From Bacteroidales bacterium (GTDB lineage: Bacteria > Bacteroidota > Bacteroidia > Bacteroidales > VadinHA17), in assembly GCA_025454795.1 (NCBI GenBank), contig JALONT010000015.1:1-64000 (forward strand): a stretch of 64,000 nt of DNA, written 5' to 3'. Each line of letters opens with the position of its first letter. Position 1 is the first letter of the stretch. The notes beneath the pieces were generated by a model. That model ran no database searches and was not told the DNA's origin. It saw nothing but the letters and a program-made list of their open reading frames with translations. A program made the translations under genes and the position numbers. Positions 27,031-36,229 of the stretch are shown here, in pieces.

Positions 27031-27818
27031 TCCAGACTCTTTTTTAAATCCTTCATAAATTGTGCTGCAGTCTCTCCGGGACTTTTCGACCTCATAAATT
27101 TTCCACCGATCAGAAAGGCATTATACCCTGTAGTAAACAACTTTGTTACTTCTTTATATGTCTGGAAACCGCTTTCTGCAACCTTAAGGCAATTCTCAGG
27201 TAAACTTGAAAAAAGTTCTATGGAATGATTCATGTTAACCTCAAAAGTCTTAAGATTACGGTTGTTGACTCCTATAATCTTTATTTTATGACTCATCTTT
27301 TCCAGATCCTTCTCATCATGAATTTCAAAAAGAACTTCCATTCCAAGGTTTAAGGATAACTCGGTAAGAGCACCTACTTCTTTTTTACTTAAGACAGAAG
27401 CAATGAGCAAGATTGCGCTTGCCCCGATCGATTTTGATTCTACCACCTGGTACTCATCCACAATAAAATCCTTTCTTAAGAGAGGGATCTTAACAAAACT
27501 TGCCACATTCTGAAGGTCATGATCCGCTCCCCCGAAAAATTGCCTGTCGGTAAGAATTGACATAGCGGCAATTCCTGTTTCCTCATACACCCTCGCAACT
27601 TGCTCTATTTCAGCATTAATGTTGATCATACCATTTGATGGGGATTTTCTTTTAAACTCACCAATGATGGAGGGCCCTGGTTTTGTCAATGCGTCATGAA
27701 AAGAGGGCATTTCACGCTTAAAAAACGCCGAATCCTCAAATTTAATTACTGGCAGAAATTTCTTTTTACCTTCAAGTTCACTCCTTTTAAAAGCTATAAT
27801 TTTATCCAGCATATCCAT
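27027..27818 (-). CDS. trpC: Indole-3-glycerol phosphate synthase
   Basis: 263 residues. IIGEFKRKSPSNG holds the catalytic Lys, ILTDRQFFGGADHDL, LLRKDFIVDEYQV (second Lys), IIGVNNRNLKTFEV, and KVAESGFQT. Monofunctional. It starts 4 bases after trpD and overlaps trpF. Confidence 0.95.
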   Translation of the reverse strand: MDMLDKIIAFKRSELEGKKKFLPVIKFEDSAFFKREMPSFHDALTKPGPSIIGEFKRKSPSNGMININAEIEQVARVYEETGIAAMSILTDRQFFGGADHDLQNVASFVKIPLLRKDFIVDEYQVVESKSIGASAILLIASVLSKKEVGALTELSLNLGMEVLFEIHDEKDLEKMSHKIKIIGVNNRNLKTFEVNMNHSIELFSSLPENCLKVAESGFQTYKEVTKLFTTGYNAFLIGGKFMRSKSPGETAAQFMKDLKKSLE

Positions 27819-27822
27819 TTTC

Positions 27823-28812
27823 TTAAAGTTCTAAGAGTTTTTTTAATGCATATAATGCCTTACCTTCTTGTAATGAACTTTCTGCTATTTCAAAGCATTC
27901 CGGGATGCTTCTTCCGGGATGAAGCTTTCTCAGTGCCATCCCTGAATTAGCTATTACGACTGCCTTCTGTGCTTCAGAACCTTTACCTTCCAAAATATTT
28001 AAAAAGATTTTAACAGAATCTTCTACTGTTACTCCACCAAAAAGATCCTCATGAGTAAGTCTGGGTAAACCAACCTTTTCCGGAGAAAGAAGCTCTTCTT
28101 CATGATTAGATATCATTTTAAACTCACTGGTAAGCGAGATTTCATCGTACCCGTCCAATGAATACACAATTGTATAATTCTTATCGGTTTGCTGGTAAAT
28201 GTAATTGTAAAGTCTTGCTGTCTCCAGACTCCATACACCCACGAACTGGTTATGCGGGAATGACGGATTAACCATTGGACCCAGCATATTGAAAAAGGTT
28301 TTCACACTAAGCTCCCTCCTGATTGGAGCAACAGCTTTCATAGCCGGGTGAAATAAAGGTGCATGAAGGAAACAAATATTAGCCTTATCCAATTGCATCT
28401 TAAGGGTATCCCGGTTGTTTGTGAATTTATATCCCAGGAATTCCATTACATTGCTGGAACCGCAGGCTGACGAGACCCCGTAATTACCGTGTTTGGAGAC
28501 TTTGCCACCGGCTCCTGCAACAACAAACGACGACAGAGTAGAGATATTAAAAGTATTTTTCCCATCTCCACCTGTCCCGCATAAATCGATTGTTTCAAAT
28601 TCAGAAAGGTCTGTTACCAGACACAAATCCAGTAGAGCATCGCGAAAACCGGCCAGTTCATGAACAGTTATCATACGCATCATAAAAACCGTAAGAAATG
28701 ATGATACCTGTGAATTATTATATTCACCATTAGCAATTTCTTTCAATATTTTCCTTGCTTCTTCCCTTTCAAGGGTAAGGTGGGATGTTAATCTTTGGAG
28801 AATATCTTTCAT
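27823..28812 (-). CDS. trpD: Anthranilate phosphoribosyltransferase
   Basis: 329 residues, transferring phosphoribose from PRPP to anthranilate. The PRPP site is DLCGTGGDGKNTFNIST, followed by KVSKHGNYGVSSACGSSNVMEFLG, FLHAPLFHPAMKAVAPIRRELSVKTFFNMLGPMVNP, and VYSLDGYDEIS. Not fused to TrpG. It is separated from trpG by a 130-base gap, the only sizeable gap in the operon, in which no gene or clear terminator is seen. Confidence 0.95.
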   Translation of the reverse strand: MKDILQRLTSHLTLEREEARKILKEIANGEYNNSQVSSFLTVFMMRMITVHELAGFRDALLDLCLVTDLSEFETIDLCGTGGDGKNTFNISTLSSFVVAGAGGKVSKHGNYGVSSACGSSNVMEFLGYKFTNNRDTLKMQLDKANICFLHAPLFHPAMKAVAPIRRELSVKTFFNMLGPMVNPSFPHNQFVGVWSLETARLYNYIYQQTDKNYTIVYSLDGYDEISLTSEFKMISNHEEELLSPEKVGLPRLTHEDLFGGVTVEDSVKIFLNILEGKGSEAQKAVVIANSGMALRKLHPGRSIPECFEIAESSLQEGKALYALKKLLEL

Positions 28813-28942
28813 TTATTTTTTAAAGTATTAATAAGATAATTCTGAAATTGTTAATTACTGTAATTCATCGTAAGTTTCAGAGCTCATTTTTATATCATAC
28901 CTTTTTAATTATCTAATTGTTAAATTTTCAAATCCACTTAAC

Positions 28943-29512
28943 TTAAATATTCAACCAGTTAAGCAATATTTGTTTCCCGTACCCGGTAAGAACCGATTCA
29001 GGATGAAACTGGACTCCTTTAACATCGTAAGATAAGTGTGTTAAAGCCATAATCATTCCTTTATCATCCTTCGCTGTTATTTTGAGACCGGCAGGAAAGT
29101 TATTTTCATTGATAACCCATGAATGATATCTTCCGGCAGTAAAACTTATTGGAATTCCCCTGAAAATTCTTTCATTCTCATCCAGTACATTTATGTTAGT
29201 GGCCACCCCGTGAAACACCTGGTCAAGGTTAATCAGGCTTCCCCCAAAAACCTCTGCAATGGCCTGACATCCCAAACAAACTCCAAGAATGCTCTTTGTG
29301 GGAGCAAAATGTTCGATCATTTTTTTCGTTATCCCTGCCTGATCTGGAACTCCCGGTCCGGGAGAAATTACAATTTTGTCATATTTACCTATATCTTTCA
29401 GGTCGATCTCTTCATTCCTGTGGACATCCACAGATACCTTACTCAATTCTTTCAGAATATGCACCAGGTTGTATGTAAATGAATCATAATTGTCCAATAC
29501 CATTATTTTCAT
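28943..29512 (-). CDS. trpG: Anthranilate synthase glutamine amidotransferase subunit
   Basis: A class I glutaminase supplying ammonia to TrpE. 189 residues with the oxyanion PGPGVPDQAG, nucleophile Cys in LGVCLGCQAIAEVFGG, GRYHSWVI, and the His-Glu pair in VQFHPESVLT. It probably also serves PabB, since no separate pabA is present in the window (inference). It lies 19 bases after trpE. Confidence 0.95.
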   Translation of the reverse strand: MKIMVLDNYDSFTYNLVHILKELSKVSVDVHRNEEIDLKDIGKYDKIVISPGPGVPDQAGITKKMIEHFAPTKSILGVCLGCQAIAEVFGGSLINLDQVFHGVATNINVLDENERIFRGIPISFTAGRYHSWVINENNFPAGLKITAKDDKGMIMALTHLSYDVKGVQFHPESVLTGYGKQILLNWLNI

Positions 29513-29531
29513 TGTTGCCTGTTTTAATTTA

Positions 29532-30953
29532 TCATAACCGGGGAGCCATCGCGATAGCTGCTTTCAGGGCTCCAAGCTTATTATTTACCTCATTAAGTTC
29601 GTTTTCTTCAATAGAAGCAGCCACAATGCCAGCTCCTGCCTGATAATAGAGGTTATTGTTCCTGCTAAGGAATGAGCGGATCATGATTGCATGATTGATA
29701 TCGCCATTAAAACCTATATATCCTATGGCACCACCATAATATCCACGGTTTCGGTTCTCAAAACTGTCGATAAGCTCCATTGCCTTATATTTGGGGGCTC
29801 CGGAAAGGGTTCCTGCAGGAAATGAATCTCCAAAAACTTTTATAGGATTAAAACGCTCCTTAAGTTCGCCTGTCACTTCAGAAACCAGATGAATCACATG
29901 TGAATAAAACTGCACTTCCCGGTAAGTTTTTACAACTACATTATCCGAGTTCCGGCTGAGATCATTCCTTGCAAGATCTACCAGCATGACGTGCTCGGCA
30001 TTCTCTTTACTGTCATTGATAAGATCAATAGCTAATTGCCTGTCTTCTTCATCATTACCAGATCGTTTAAAGGTTCCGGCGATAGGATTAATCCTGGCTA
30101 CTCCATTCTCAATAACCAGTTGAGCCTCGGGAGAAGATCCGAAAAGTTTATATCCCCCGTAATCAAAATAAAACAGATAGGGAGAAGGATTAATATTCCT
30201 TAAAGTCCTGTACACATTAAACTCATCACCAATAAACTGTTGACTGTATTGCCTCGATAAAACTACCTGGATAACATCTCCCGAAAAGCAATGTTTTTTC
30301 CCTTTCCTGACCATATTTATATATTCCTTATCGGTAATATTTGAACTTTCATTATTCAGGGATTCAAACCGGAAAGCTCCAAGACTGCGGTTCCGCAAAA
30401 GGCTTTTAACCTCTTCATTCCTGCTTTCTTCGCCTTCGAGAAGATTTTCGACAAGAAAAATGCGGTTGTTAAAATGATTGATAGCTATAATATACCTGTA
30501 AAGTGAATAATGAATATCAGGGATATGGCAGTCTTCTCTTACTGTGTTATTAAAGTGTATGTTTTCGAAATATTTAACTGCATCATAAGTAGTATAACCA
30601 AACAATCCGTTAGCAGATAATCCAATCAGGTCGTTATTCATGTTGGTCTTAAACGACCTTAAAAATGTATTAAACGTATCTGGTAAAGTGAATTTATCTA
30701 CTATTCCGATTTGCTCCTTTTCACCACCAGGGTAAGTGATGTCTATTTTGTAATCATCTGCTTTAAATACCGCTATGACATCAAAGCATATGTAGCTCAT
30801 ACTATTACTATTGCCATGATAATCAGAGCTTTCCAGTAATATCGTATTAGGAAACTGATCCCTGATCTTAAGGTAAATAGTAACTGGCGTGATAATATCA
30901 GCGAGGCCTGGAGGAAAAGGATGTAAACTCGTAAACAGTTTTGTTTCTCTCAT
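29532..30953 (-). CDS. trpE: Anthranilate synthase component I
   Basis: It makes anthranilate from chorismate. 473 residues from the ATG at 30953 (MRETKLFTSLHPF); the 11 codons upstream overlap the leader and are not needed. The Trp feedback-binding motif LLES is present (TILLESSDYHG), along with NPIAGTFKRSGN, VDLARNDLSRN, GTLSGAPKYKAMELID and YYGGAIGYIGFNG. So both allosteric feedback and leader attenuation seem to act on this step. Confidence 0.95.
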   Translation of the reverse strand: MRETKLFTSLHPFPPGLADIITPVTIYLKIRDQFPNTILLESSDYHGNSNSMSYICFDVIAVFKADDYKIDITYPGGEKEQIGIVDKFTLPDTFNTFLRSFKTNMNNDLIGLSANGLFGYTTYDAVKYFENIHFNNTVREDCHIPDIHYSLYRYIIAINHFNNRIFLVENLLEGEESRNEEVKSLLRNRSLGAFRFESLNNESSNITDKEYINMVRKGKKHCFSGDVIQVVLSRQYSQQFIGDEFNVYRTLRNINPSPYLFYFDYGGYKLFGSSPEAQLVIENGVARINPIAGTFKRSGNDEEDRQLAIDLINDSKENAEHVMLVDLARNDLSRNSDNVVVKTYREVQFYSHVIHLVSEVTGELKERFNPIKVFGDSFPAGTLSGAPKYKAMELIDSFENRNRGYYGGAIGYIGFNGDINHAIMIRSFLSRNNNLYYQAGAGIVAASIEENELNEVNNKLGALKAAIAMAPRL

Positions 30954-30978
30954 ATTAAATTTATTTGATGCCTGGGTC

Positions 30979-31016
30979 AAAAACAAAACGACCTGCCGAG
31001 AGTTCGACAGGTCGTT
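30979..31016 (-). terminator. trp attenuator terminator
   Basis: On the minus strand AACGACCTG (31016-31008) pairs perfectly with CAGGTCGTT (30995-30987) across a 12-base loop, followed directly by TTTTGTTTTT. It ends about 25 bases before trpE. It is preceded by a second hairpin, ATCTTACC (31073-31066) with GGTAAGAT (31051-31044), that overlaps the end of the leader peptide. Confidence 0.9.
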
Positions 31017-31046
31017 GATATATCATTACAATATAGCAGTACTATC

Positions 31047-31106
31047 TTACCTCCCGTATGTTACCGGTAAGATTTGCCACCACCAATTGTTAACCAAAAG
31101 TCTCAT
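31047..31106 (-). CDS. trpL: trp leader peptide with three consecutive Trp codons
   Basis: A 19-codon frame reading MRLLVNNWWWQILPVTYGR, then TAA. Three TGG codons in a row lie just before the first leader hairpin and about 30 bases before the terminator stem, the arrangement of ribosome-mediated attenuation: a ribosome stalled for lack of charged tRNA-Trp would change the pairing and let transcription read into trpE. A promoter -7 box lies about 20 bases before its ATG. It is too short for ordinary gene finding. The mutually exclusive antiterminator pairing was not folded in detail. Confidence 0.9.
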   Translation of the reverse strand: MRLLVNNWWWQILPVTYGR

Positions 31107-31125
31107 TTCTGTGTTTTTCTGAAAG

Positions 31126-31133
31126 CAAAGGTA
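31126..31133 (-). promoter_or_regulatory. Candidate trp operon -7 promoter element
   Basis: Minus-strand TACCTTTG matches TAnnTTTG and lies 20 bases before the trpL start, so the RNA leader would be short. The -33 region is AT-rich without a clear TTTG. Confidence 0.55.
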
Positions 31134-31319
31134 AGGTTTTCTTAATAATATAAAAAATAAACTGAAATTTATTTACATTATCTAATGTCACTGATTAAAC
31201 ATCAACTCTCATGCCTTACTTTCAGTATGTGAGCAAAACATCATTTAATGATTAAATAATCTGAAGTTCTTTAATACAGAAATCCGATTTTATCTACCGC
31301 ATGCATAATCATAAACCTT

Positions 31320-31327
31320 TATCTTTG
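31320..31327 (+). promoter_or_regulatory. Candidate pabB -7 promoter element
   Basis: TATCTTTG, a perfect TAnnTTTG box, about 20 bases before the pabB ATG. This gives a divergent promoter pair with trp in the 30954-31347 gap. Confidence 0.55.
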
Positions 31328-31347
31328 CACCCTACAATACTTTTCAG

Positions 31348-32316
31348 ATGAACAAACTGGAGATGATAAAAAAGATGAACGAAGCCGGTAGAAGAGGAAA
31401 GGCGTTTGTTTTTGTAATTGATTTCGAAATGAAGGATTGTATTTTTAAGCCCTTGACAGCATTGGATAACAGTCTATTCTTTTGCTTGAATAACTTAATT
31501 CACTTACCTAAAAAAACTACTTCGCAAAAACCTTTTTATTTCAATAAAATCCCGGTAAGTTTTTCAGAATACAAGAAAGCGTTCAATACTGTGAGAGATA
31601 ATATTCAGCATGGTAACACTTATCTGACTAATCTCACTTTTCCTACCCTGTTACATACTGACTTGAGATTAGAAGATATTTTTATGCGTAGCACTTCACC
31701 CTATAAATTATTGGTTGCAAATAATTTTGTATGTTTTTCACCCGAATGTTTTGTAAAAATTGTGAACGGAGTAATAGCTTCCTTCCCGATGAAGGGGACA
31801 ATTGACTCTGCAATCCCTGATGCTGAGCGGTTGATTTTAAATGACATCAAAGAAACAGCAGAACATTATACTATTGTCGATTTGATACGTAACGATTTGA
31901 GCCAGGTGGCAAATGAAGTACAAGTAGAACAGTTTCGATATATTGACAAAATTTCTACCAATGGAAAAACTTTACTGCAAGTCAGTTCTGTTATAAAGGG
32001 ACAATTACCAGCAGACTATAACCAACGTCTTGGGGAAATTATTTTTTCGCTGCTTCCTGCAGGTTCCATTTCAGGCGCTCCCAAAAAATCCACCATTGAC
32101 CTTATCCGTAAAGTCGAAAGGGACAGCCGAAATTACTACACCGGCATTTTCGGGGTGTTTGATGGAGCAAATCTTGATAGTGCTGTTATGATACGATATA
32201 TTGAGAAAACATCACTAGGGCTCGTATTCCGCAGTGGTGGTGGTATAACCACGAATAGTAAAGCCGAAAGTGAATATCAAGAGTTAATCGATAAAGTGTA
32301 TGTCCCTTTTACTTGA
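31348..32316 (+). CDS. pabB: Aminodeoxychorismate synthase component I
   Basis: It converts chorismate plus ammonia to 4-amino-4-deoxychorismate for folate. 322 residues, short because the N-terminal Trp-binding half of TrpE is missing. The chorismate-binding core is clear: GNTYLTNLTFPT, FSPECFVKI, PMKGTIDS, VDLIRNDLSQVA, PAGSISGAPKKSTIDLIRKVE, YYTGIFGVFDG, RSGGGITTNS. There is no LLES feedback motif. It overlaps pabC by 17 bases. The amidotransferase partner is probably TrpG from the divergent operon. Confidence 0.92.
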   Translation: MNKLEMIKKMNEAGRRGKAFVFVIDFEMKDCIFKPLTALDNSLFFCLNNLIHLPKKTTSQKPFYFNKIPVSFSEYKKAFNTVRDNIQHGNTYLTNLTFPTLLHTDLRLEDIFMRSTSPYKLLVANNFVCFSPECFVKIVNGVIASFPMKGTIDSAIPDAERLILNDIKETAEHYTIVDLIRNDLSQVANEVQVEQFRYIDKISTNGKTLLQVSSVIKGQLPADYNQRLGEIIFSLLPAGSISGAPKKSTIDLIRKVERDSRNYYTGIFGVFDGANLDSAVMIRYIEKTSLGLVFRSGGGITTNSKAESEYQELIDKVYVPFT

Positions 32317-32896
32317 AACCATACAAATCCGCAGCGGTGTTCTGATAAATCCCCAATACCACCAACAGCGTATGCATACCAGTAGCCTTGCTCTTTTAGG
32401 AAAGAGGATAGACTTTGATTTATTAACTCTTCCAATTCCTAATGAGGCTCAAAAGGGCATTGTAAAATGCCGGATTCTTTACAAAAACAGGATTGAACTT
32501 ATTGAATTTAAACCTTATGTCCAAAAACAAATCCAATCACTTCAAATGGTCATTGACAATAATATATCATATTCACACAAGTTAGCTGACCGCTCTCAAA
32601 TTATTGCATTATTAAAACAAAAAGGTGAAGCAGACGATATTCTTATTGTGAAAAACGGGAGAATTACTGATACGAGTTTTGGAAATGTGGTCCTGTGCAA
32701 AGGCAATGAATATTATACTCCATCCAGTTTCTTACTAAATGGAACAAAAAGACAACAACTTCTTAATGATGGTTTTATCAAAGTGCAAGATATTTCCCCT
32801 GACGATTTATTTTGTATGGATAAACTTGTTATTATCAACGCAATGTTAGATTTAGATAGCGGCGTCGAGTTGAATATCTCTTCTGTTTTTTCGTAA
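32300..32896 (+). CDS. pabC: Aminodeoxychorismate lyase (class IV aminotransferase fold)
   Basis: It splits aminodeoxychorismate to p-aminobenzoate and pyruvate. 198 residues, shorter than most (about 270), but fold-type IV PLP blocks are present: RSGVLINPQYHQQRM, FKPYVQK, then DDILIVKNGRITDTSFGNVVL and FLLNGTKRQQLL. The PLP lysine candidate lies in the FKPY region. Bacteroidota have a compact family like this next to pabB, supporting the assignment. The start overlaps the end of pabB. Confidence 0.8.
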   Translation: MSLLLETIQIRSGVLINPQYHQQRMHTSSLALLGKRIDFDLLTLPIPNEAQKGIVKCRILYKNRIELIEFKPYVQKQIQSLQMVIDNNISYSHKLADRSQIIALLKQKGEADDILIVKNGRITDTSFGNVVLCKGNEYYTPSSFLLNGTKRQQLLNDGFIKVQDISPDDLFCMDKLVIINAMLDLDSGVELNISSVFS

Positions 32897-33589
32897 TCTT
32901 GCTGATAATGGCAGTAGTCTATAAGTTTATGAAATTTAGTAAATGCTTTTAAAAACTTGTGTTCTTATCATAACGGAAAATTATATTCACCTATTTTTCA
33001 TGCGTTTTAAGGTCAAGAAGCAACATAAACAGACCAATAAATGTGAGAACAAGTCAGATTACTCAGAACCAATGATTTACAGAATTTATTGTGAGGTGAG
33101 GTATCCGTATTAGTATTCTAATTCCAAATCCGGATTATCCCTATATTACAAATATTTTATCAAATTTCAAACACTTATAATTTACAAGAATTGAATCATC
33201 TAGTTATAAATCTGTCAACCGCAACCTGAATCTTCAAAATTATTGAACCATACTTGCTTACCTCTGACATAATATATCTTACTGATGATGACTTCTTCAG
33301 CAATTATTAATCCTTCATTCTCAGTTTTCATTAGAATTGACTTTATCTTATGAAAATAATATTCATTTCTTTAAGATCACAATTTGTGACCTTAATTTGT
33401 CTCATGCTGACGCTTTCGTTGACGCTTTTTACTTAAAATACATCCTTCTGAGGCTCTTAGAATCAACAAAATAACTGATCCTCTTAATGTTGGAAAGATT
33501 GTGTTTAGTGCTATTATTACTTTGATATATGGTTACACGAACCTCCATCTTATCGGCTAATCAGAACTACCAAAGAGACTATCAGAGGG
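32897..33589. other. Intergenic region without recognisable gene
   Basis: About 690 AT-rich bases between pabC and hairpin repeat copy 3. Stops are frequent in all frames, and no RNA gene is recognised. A short run near 33409-33430 repeats gacgctttcgttgacgcttt internally. Confidence 0.5.
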
Positions 33590-33757
33590 CTGGTGGCACC
33601 ACATAAAAAATAGCGAACACGATCGCTCTTTTTTCTCGCACTCGCACTCGCTCTCACACTTCTAATAATTCCTCCTAAACCCTTAGATCAACATCTTACG
33701 GGTTTTTGTTCTTATTAAGTTAACGGAATTGGAGACGGATTTTGCAGACTGCACGTA
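33590..33757. repeat. Hairpin repeat family, copy 3 (stem sequence changed)
   Basis: It begins CTGGTGGCACCAC like the others. The first stem is shorter (aaaaaatagcga at 33605-33616 with tcgctctttttt at 33623-33634), yet pairing is kept. The AGATCAACATCTTACGGG hairpin remnant, T-rich tail and GACGGATTTTGCAGACTGCA tail follow in order. Confidence 0.75.
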
Positions 33758-33863
33758 ATCTGTATGATACAAGAGTATTCGGAAGGCAGACTCTAATTCT
33801 GATCGGATCGAATTATAGGGAAGCCGACAGTTTCATGAGTTAGCCGCAGGCTTCAATTTTATC

Positions 33864-34736
33864 TCAGACAGCTTTTAATCGCCATGTGGCAAATATTTGT
33901 CCGGTATTTCTCATTTTAAACAATTGTCTGAGCGTCAAACTTCTTATCATATATTTAAACGAACTCATTTCAGAGTATTTTACTTTGGCTTCTTTATCAA
34001 TCACAAACCCCATGTCTTTGAAAAATATCTCTGCTTCTTTAAAACTCTCAAAACTATTGTCTTCAGTCTTCTGTTGATCATTGAACCCCTTTATTTCATC
34101 ATTGTATTTAAGTCCAAGTTTGGCTTCTTTGTTTTTCAGAACTATATCAGCGTTAATCCAGTAACCTCCCCGTTCAATTAACATATCATGGATAATTGAA
34201 CAAAGTTTTTCTTTTTCCTGTTTATTCACATACGTTAATAATCCTTCATTAACAATTGCAACCTCACCTTGAGGAAAATGACCAATTATTTCAAGAAAAT
34301 TATTTTTATCAAGAGCATTTAAAGGTAGAAACTCCAATTTTCCATTAGTATTTAACTCGTCTTTTTTTAAGTTGTTAATAAACTCCTTTTTAGTAGCTAT
34401 TACATCTGGTAAATCAGTATCTATATAATGCACTCCTTTTTGCTGAGCATACTCCAGGCTACGAAAAGAATACCCTGATGATAGTTCTAAAATATTTTTA
34501 ATTGTCAGATTATTTAAAAGCTCATTAATACTACAGTACCTTCTTTCCAGGCCGAGTGTACTTGCCCAAAAAGTAAAATCTCTCTTTTTAAAATCCGGAA
34601 CATATTTATCGGGATATTCCAGGAGCTCTGCCGCTTCCCTTGCAAAGGGAATATTTGTATGTCCTTTCAATAATATCATCCACTTAGCTGAAGGGCTGAT
34701 TGAAGAGAAGTCTCTGCTGGCGGTTATTTGTTCCAT
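33864..34736 (-). CDS. Methyltransferase of the leucine carboxyl methyltransferase (LCM) family
   Basis: A SAM-dependent O-methyltransferase of about 290 residues. The pattern FYARTS-like start is missing, but IKNILELSSGYSFRSLEYAQQKGVHYIDTDLPD is the LCM motif I region (with the acidic residue after a Tyr), and GEVAIVNEGLLTYVNKQEKEKL is the characteristic post-IV block (E-G-L-L-x-Y). The open frame reaches an ATG at 34805; MEQITASRDFSS at 34736 looks like the natural start. Small-molecule carboxyl or hydroxyl groups are typical substrates; none can be named. Alone, 91 bases after rsgA on the same strand. Confidence 0.75.
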   Translation of the reverse strand: MEQITASRDFSSISPSAKWMILLKGHTNIPFAREAAELLEYPDKYVPDFKKRDFTFWASTLGLERRYCSINELLNNLTIKNILELSSGYSFRSLEYAQQKGVHYIDTDLPDVIATKKEFINNLKKDELNTNGKLEFLPLNALDKNNFLEIIGHFPQGEVAIVNEGLLTYVNKQEKEKLCSIIHDMLIERGGYWINADIVLKNKEAKLGLKYNDEIKGFNDQQKTEDNSFESFKEAEIFFKDMGFVIDKEAKVKYSEMSSFKYMIRSLTLRQLFKMRNTGQIFATWRLKAV

Positions 34737-34895
34737 TATGAAGTAGTTTAAATTTAATAGTGAATTAAACAAATCTTGCTCATCATATTCTAACCTATAT
34801 GCCATTTCGGGAATGACAATTTTTTCGGGGGTAGTCGTGGCTGAGCCTGCACCGGGACAAGCCTAAGAATTATAACGTTCGTGTTATCCTTAGTA

Positions 34896-35954
34896 TTAAT
34901 ATTTTTTGTCTTTGTAATAGTTCTTTATCATCTTTCCGAACACTTTTTCTTTTTTGCGTTTTTCGGCAACAGTGGTCTGAAATCTTACTTGTTCTTTATG
35001 AATTTTCTGATAATTGTCATATGAATCTTTGTCAATAATCCCATTGTTGAGAGCTTCAATTACTGCACATCCGGTTTCATTAAGATGTTTACAGTCAGGA
35101 AATTTACAATTTAAGGAAATATCAGATATCTCCTGAAAAGTGGTTTTTGTCCCCTCAGAATTATCCGTCATTCCCAGTTCTTTCATACCCGGGGTGTCGA
35201 TTATTATACCGCCATTTTCCAGAACAAATAATTCACGATGGTCAGTAACATGTCTTCCTTTATTTGTGCTATGACTTATTTGTCCGGTTTTTAATATGTT
35301 CTTTTTTAACAAGTTATTGATCAAGGTTGATTTGCCAACTCCAGATGACCCTACGACGCAATATGTTTTACCTGCCTGTATAAAATCCAGTATCTGGTCA
35401 AGTCCTTTAAGAGTCGTGTTACTAAGCAGGATGTACTTTATCTTCTTGTCTCTTTTTTCAAGGTCGATGATTGCATCACGGATTTCTTTTTCTGTTGACA
35501 AATCAATCTTGCTAATAACCAGAACTGGTTCAATGTTAGCGGAATAACAGATTGTCATGTATCGTTCAAGTCTGTTGATATTGAAATTATTGTTTATTGC
35601 CTGAATAATAAAAGCCACATCAATATTAGTCGAGATAATTTGTATTTCGCCAAATTTGCCAACAGCTTGTCTTTCAAGGATTGATCTCCTTGGAAGTATT
35701 TTATGAATGATTGCCTGATCAGAGTCAAAGATTGTCAGTGTTACCCAGTCACCAACAGCAGGGAAGTCAGCTCGTGAGTTTGCTGAGAATCTCAGGTTAC
35801 CGGTAATCTCAGCTTCATATTCGTTATCACCATCAGAGACAACATATCTTTCCCGATGTTCCTGAGTTACCCTGCCGATTGAAAAATTTGAAAGTTCATT
35901 CTCTGTAAGGTATGTAAAGAGCTCGTTAGTAATGCCAAGGTCAGCGAGGTTCAT
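34896..35954 (-). CDS. rsgA: Ribosome small subunit-dependent GTPase A
   Basis: A 30S assembly GTPase. 352 residues: N-terminal OB domain (RYVVSDGDNEYEAEITGNLRF), then a circularly permuted GTPase with G4 VISKIDL before G1 VGSSGVGKSTLINNLL and G3 DTPGMKELG, and a C-terminal zinc knuckle CKFPDC-x-H-x5-C (CKHLNETGC). All key residues are present. No cotranscribed partner. Confidence 0.95.
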   Translation of the reverse strand: MNLADLGITNELFTYLTENELSNFSIGRVTQEHRERYVVSDGDNEYEAEITGNLRFSANSRADFPAVGDWVTLTIFDSDQAIIHKILPRRSILERQAVGKFGEIQIISTNIDVAFIIQAINNNFNINRLERYMTICYSANIEPVLVISKIDLSTEKEIRDAIIDLEKRDKKIKYILLSNTTLKGLDQILDFIQAGKTYCVVGSSGVGKSTLINNLLKKNILKTGQISHSTNKGRHVTDHRELFVLENGGIIIDTPGMKELGMTDNSEGTKTTFQEISDISLNCKFPDCKHLNETGCAVIEALNNGIIDKDSYDNYQKIHKEQVRFQTTVAEKRKKEKVFGKMIKNYYKDKKY

Positions 35955-36229
35955 TTCTTTGTAGTGTCGTTAAATATTAAGCCTGACTCCTTTACAAACC
36001 TGATTTTAAATATTATTACGCAATTGCCCCGTCAGTCACAATTGCATTTATTTTATGATCCGCAGAATTATATGCATTTACAAAGCTATTGCCTGACTTT
36101 TACTGCAATAAATCATATTAAAGTTATACATAAAAATTGAAATGGTATTAATATGATCATCGAAGATGCTACAAAGAGGGAAGGGTCGGAGTGACCTGGG
36201 AACCGGTCAGGTTTTAATTGTTCTCCGGC

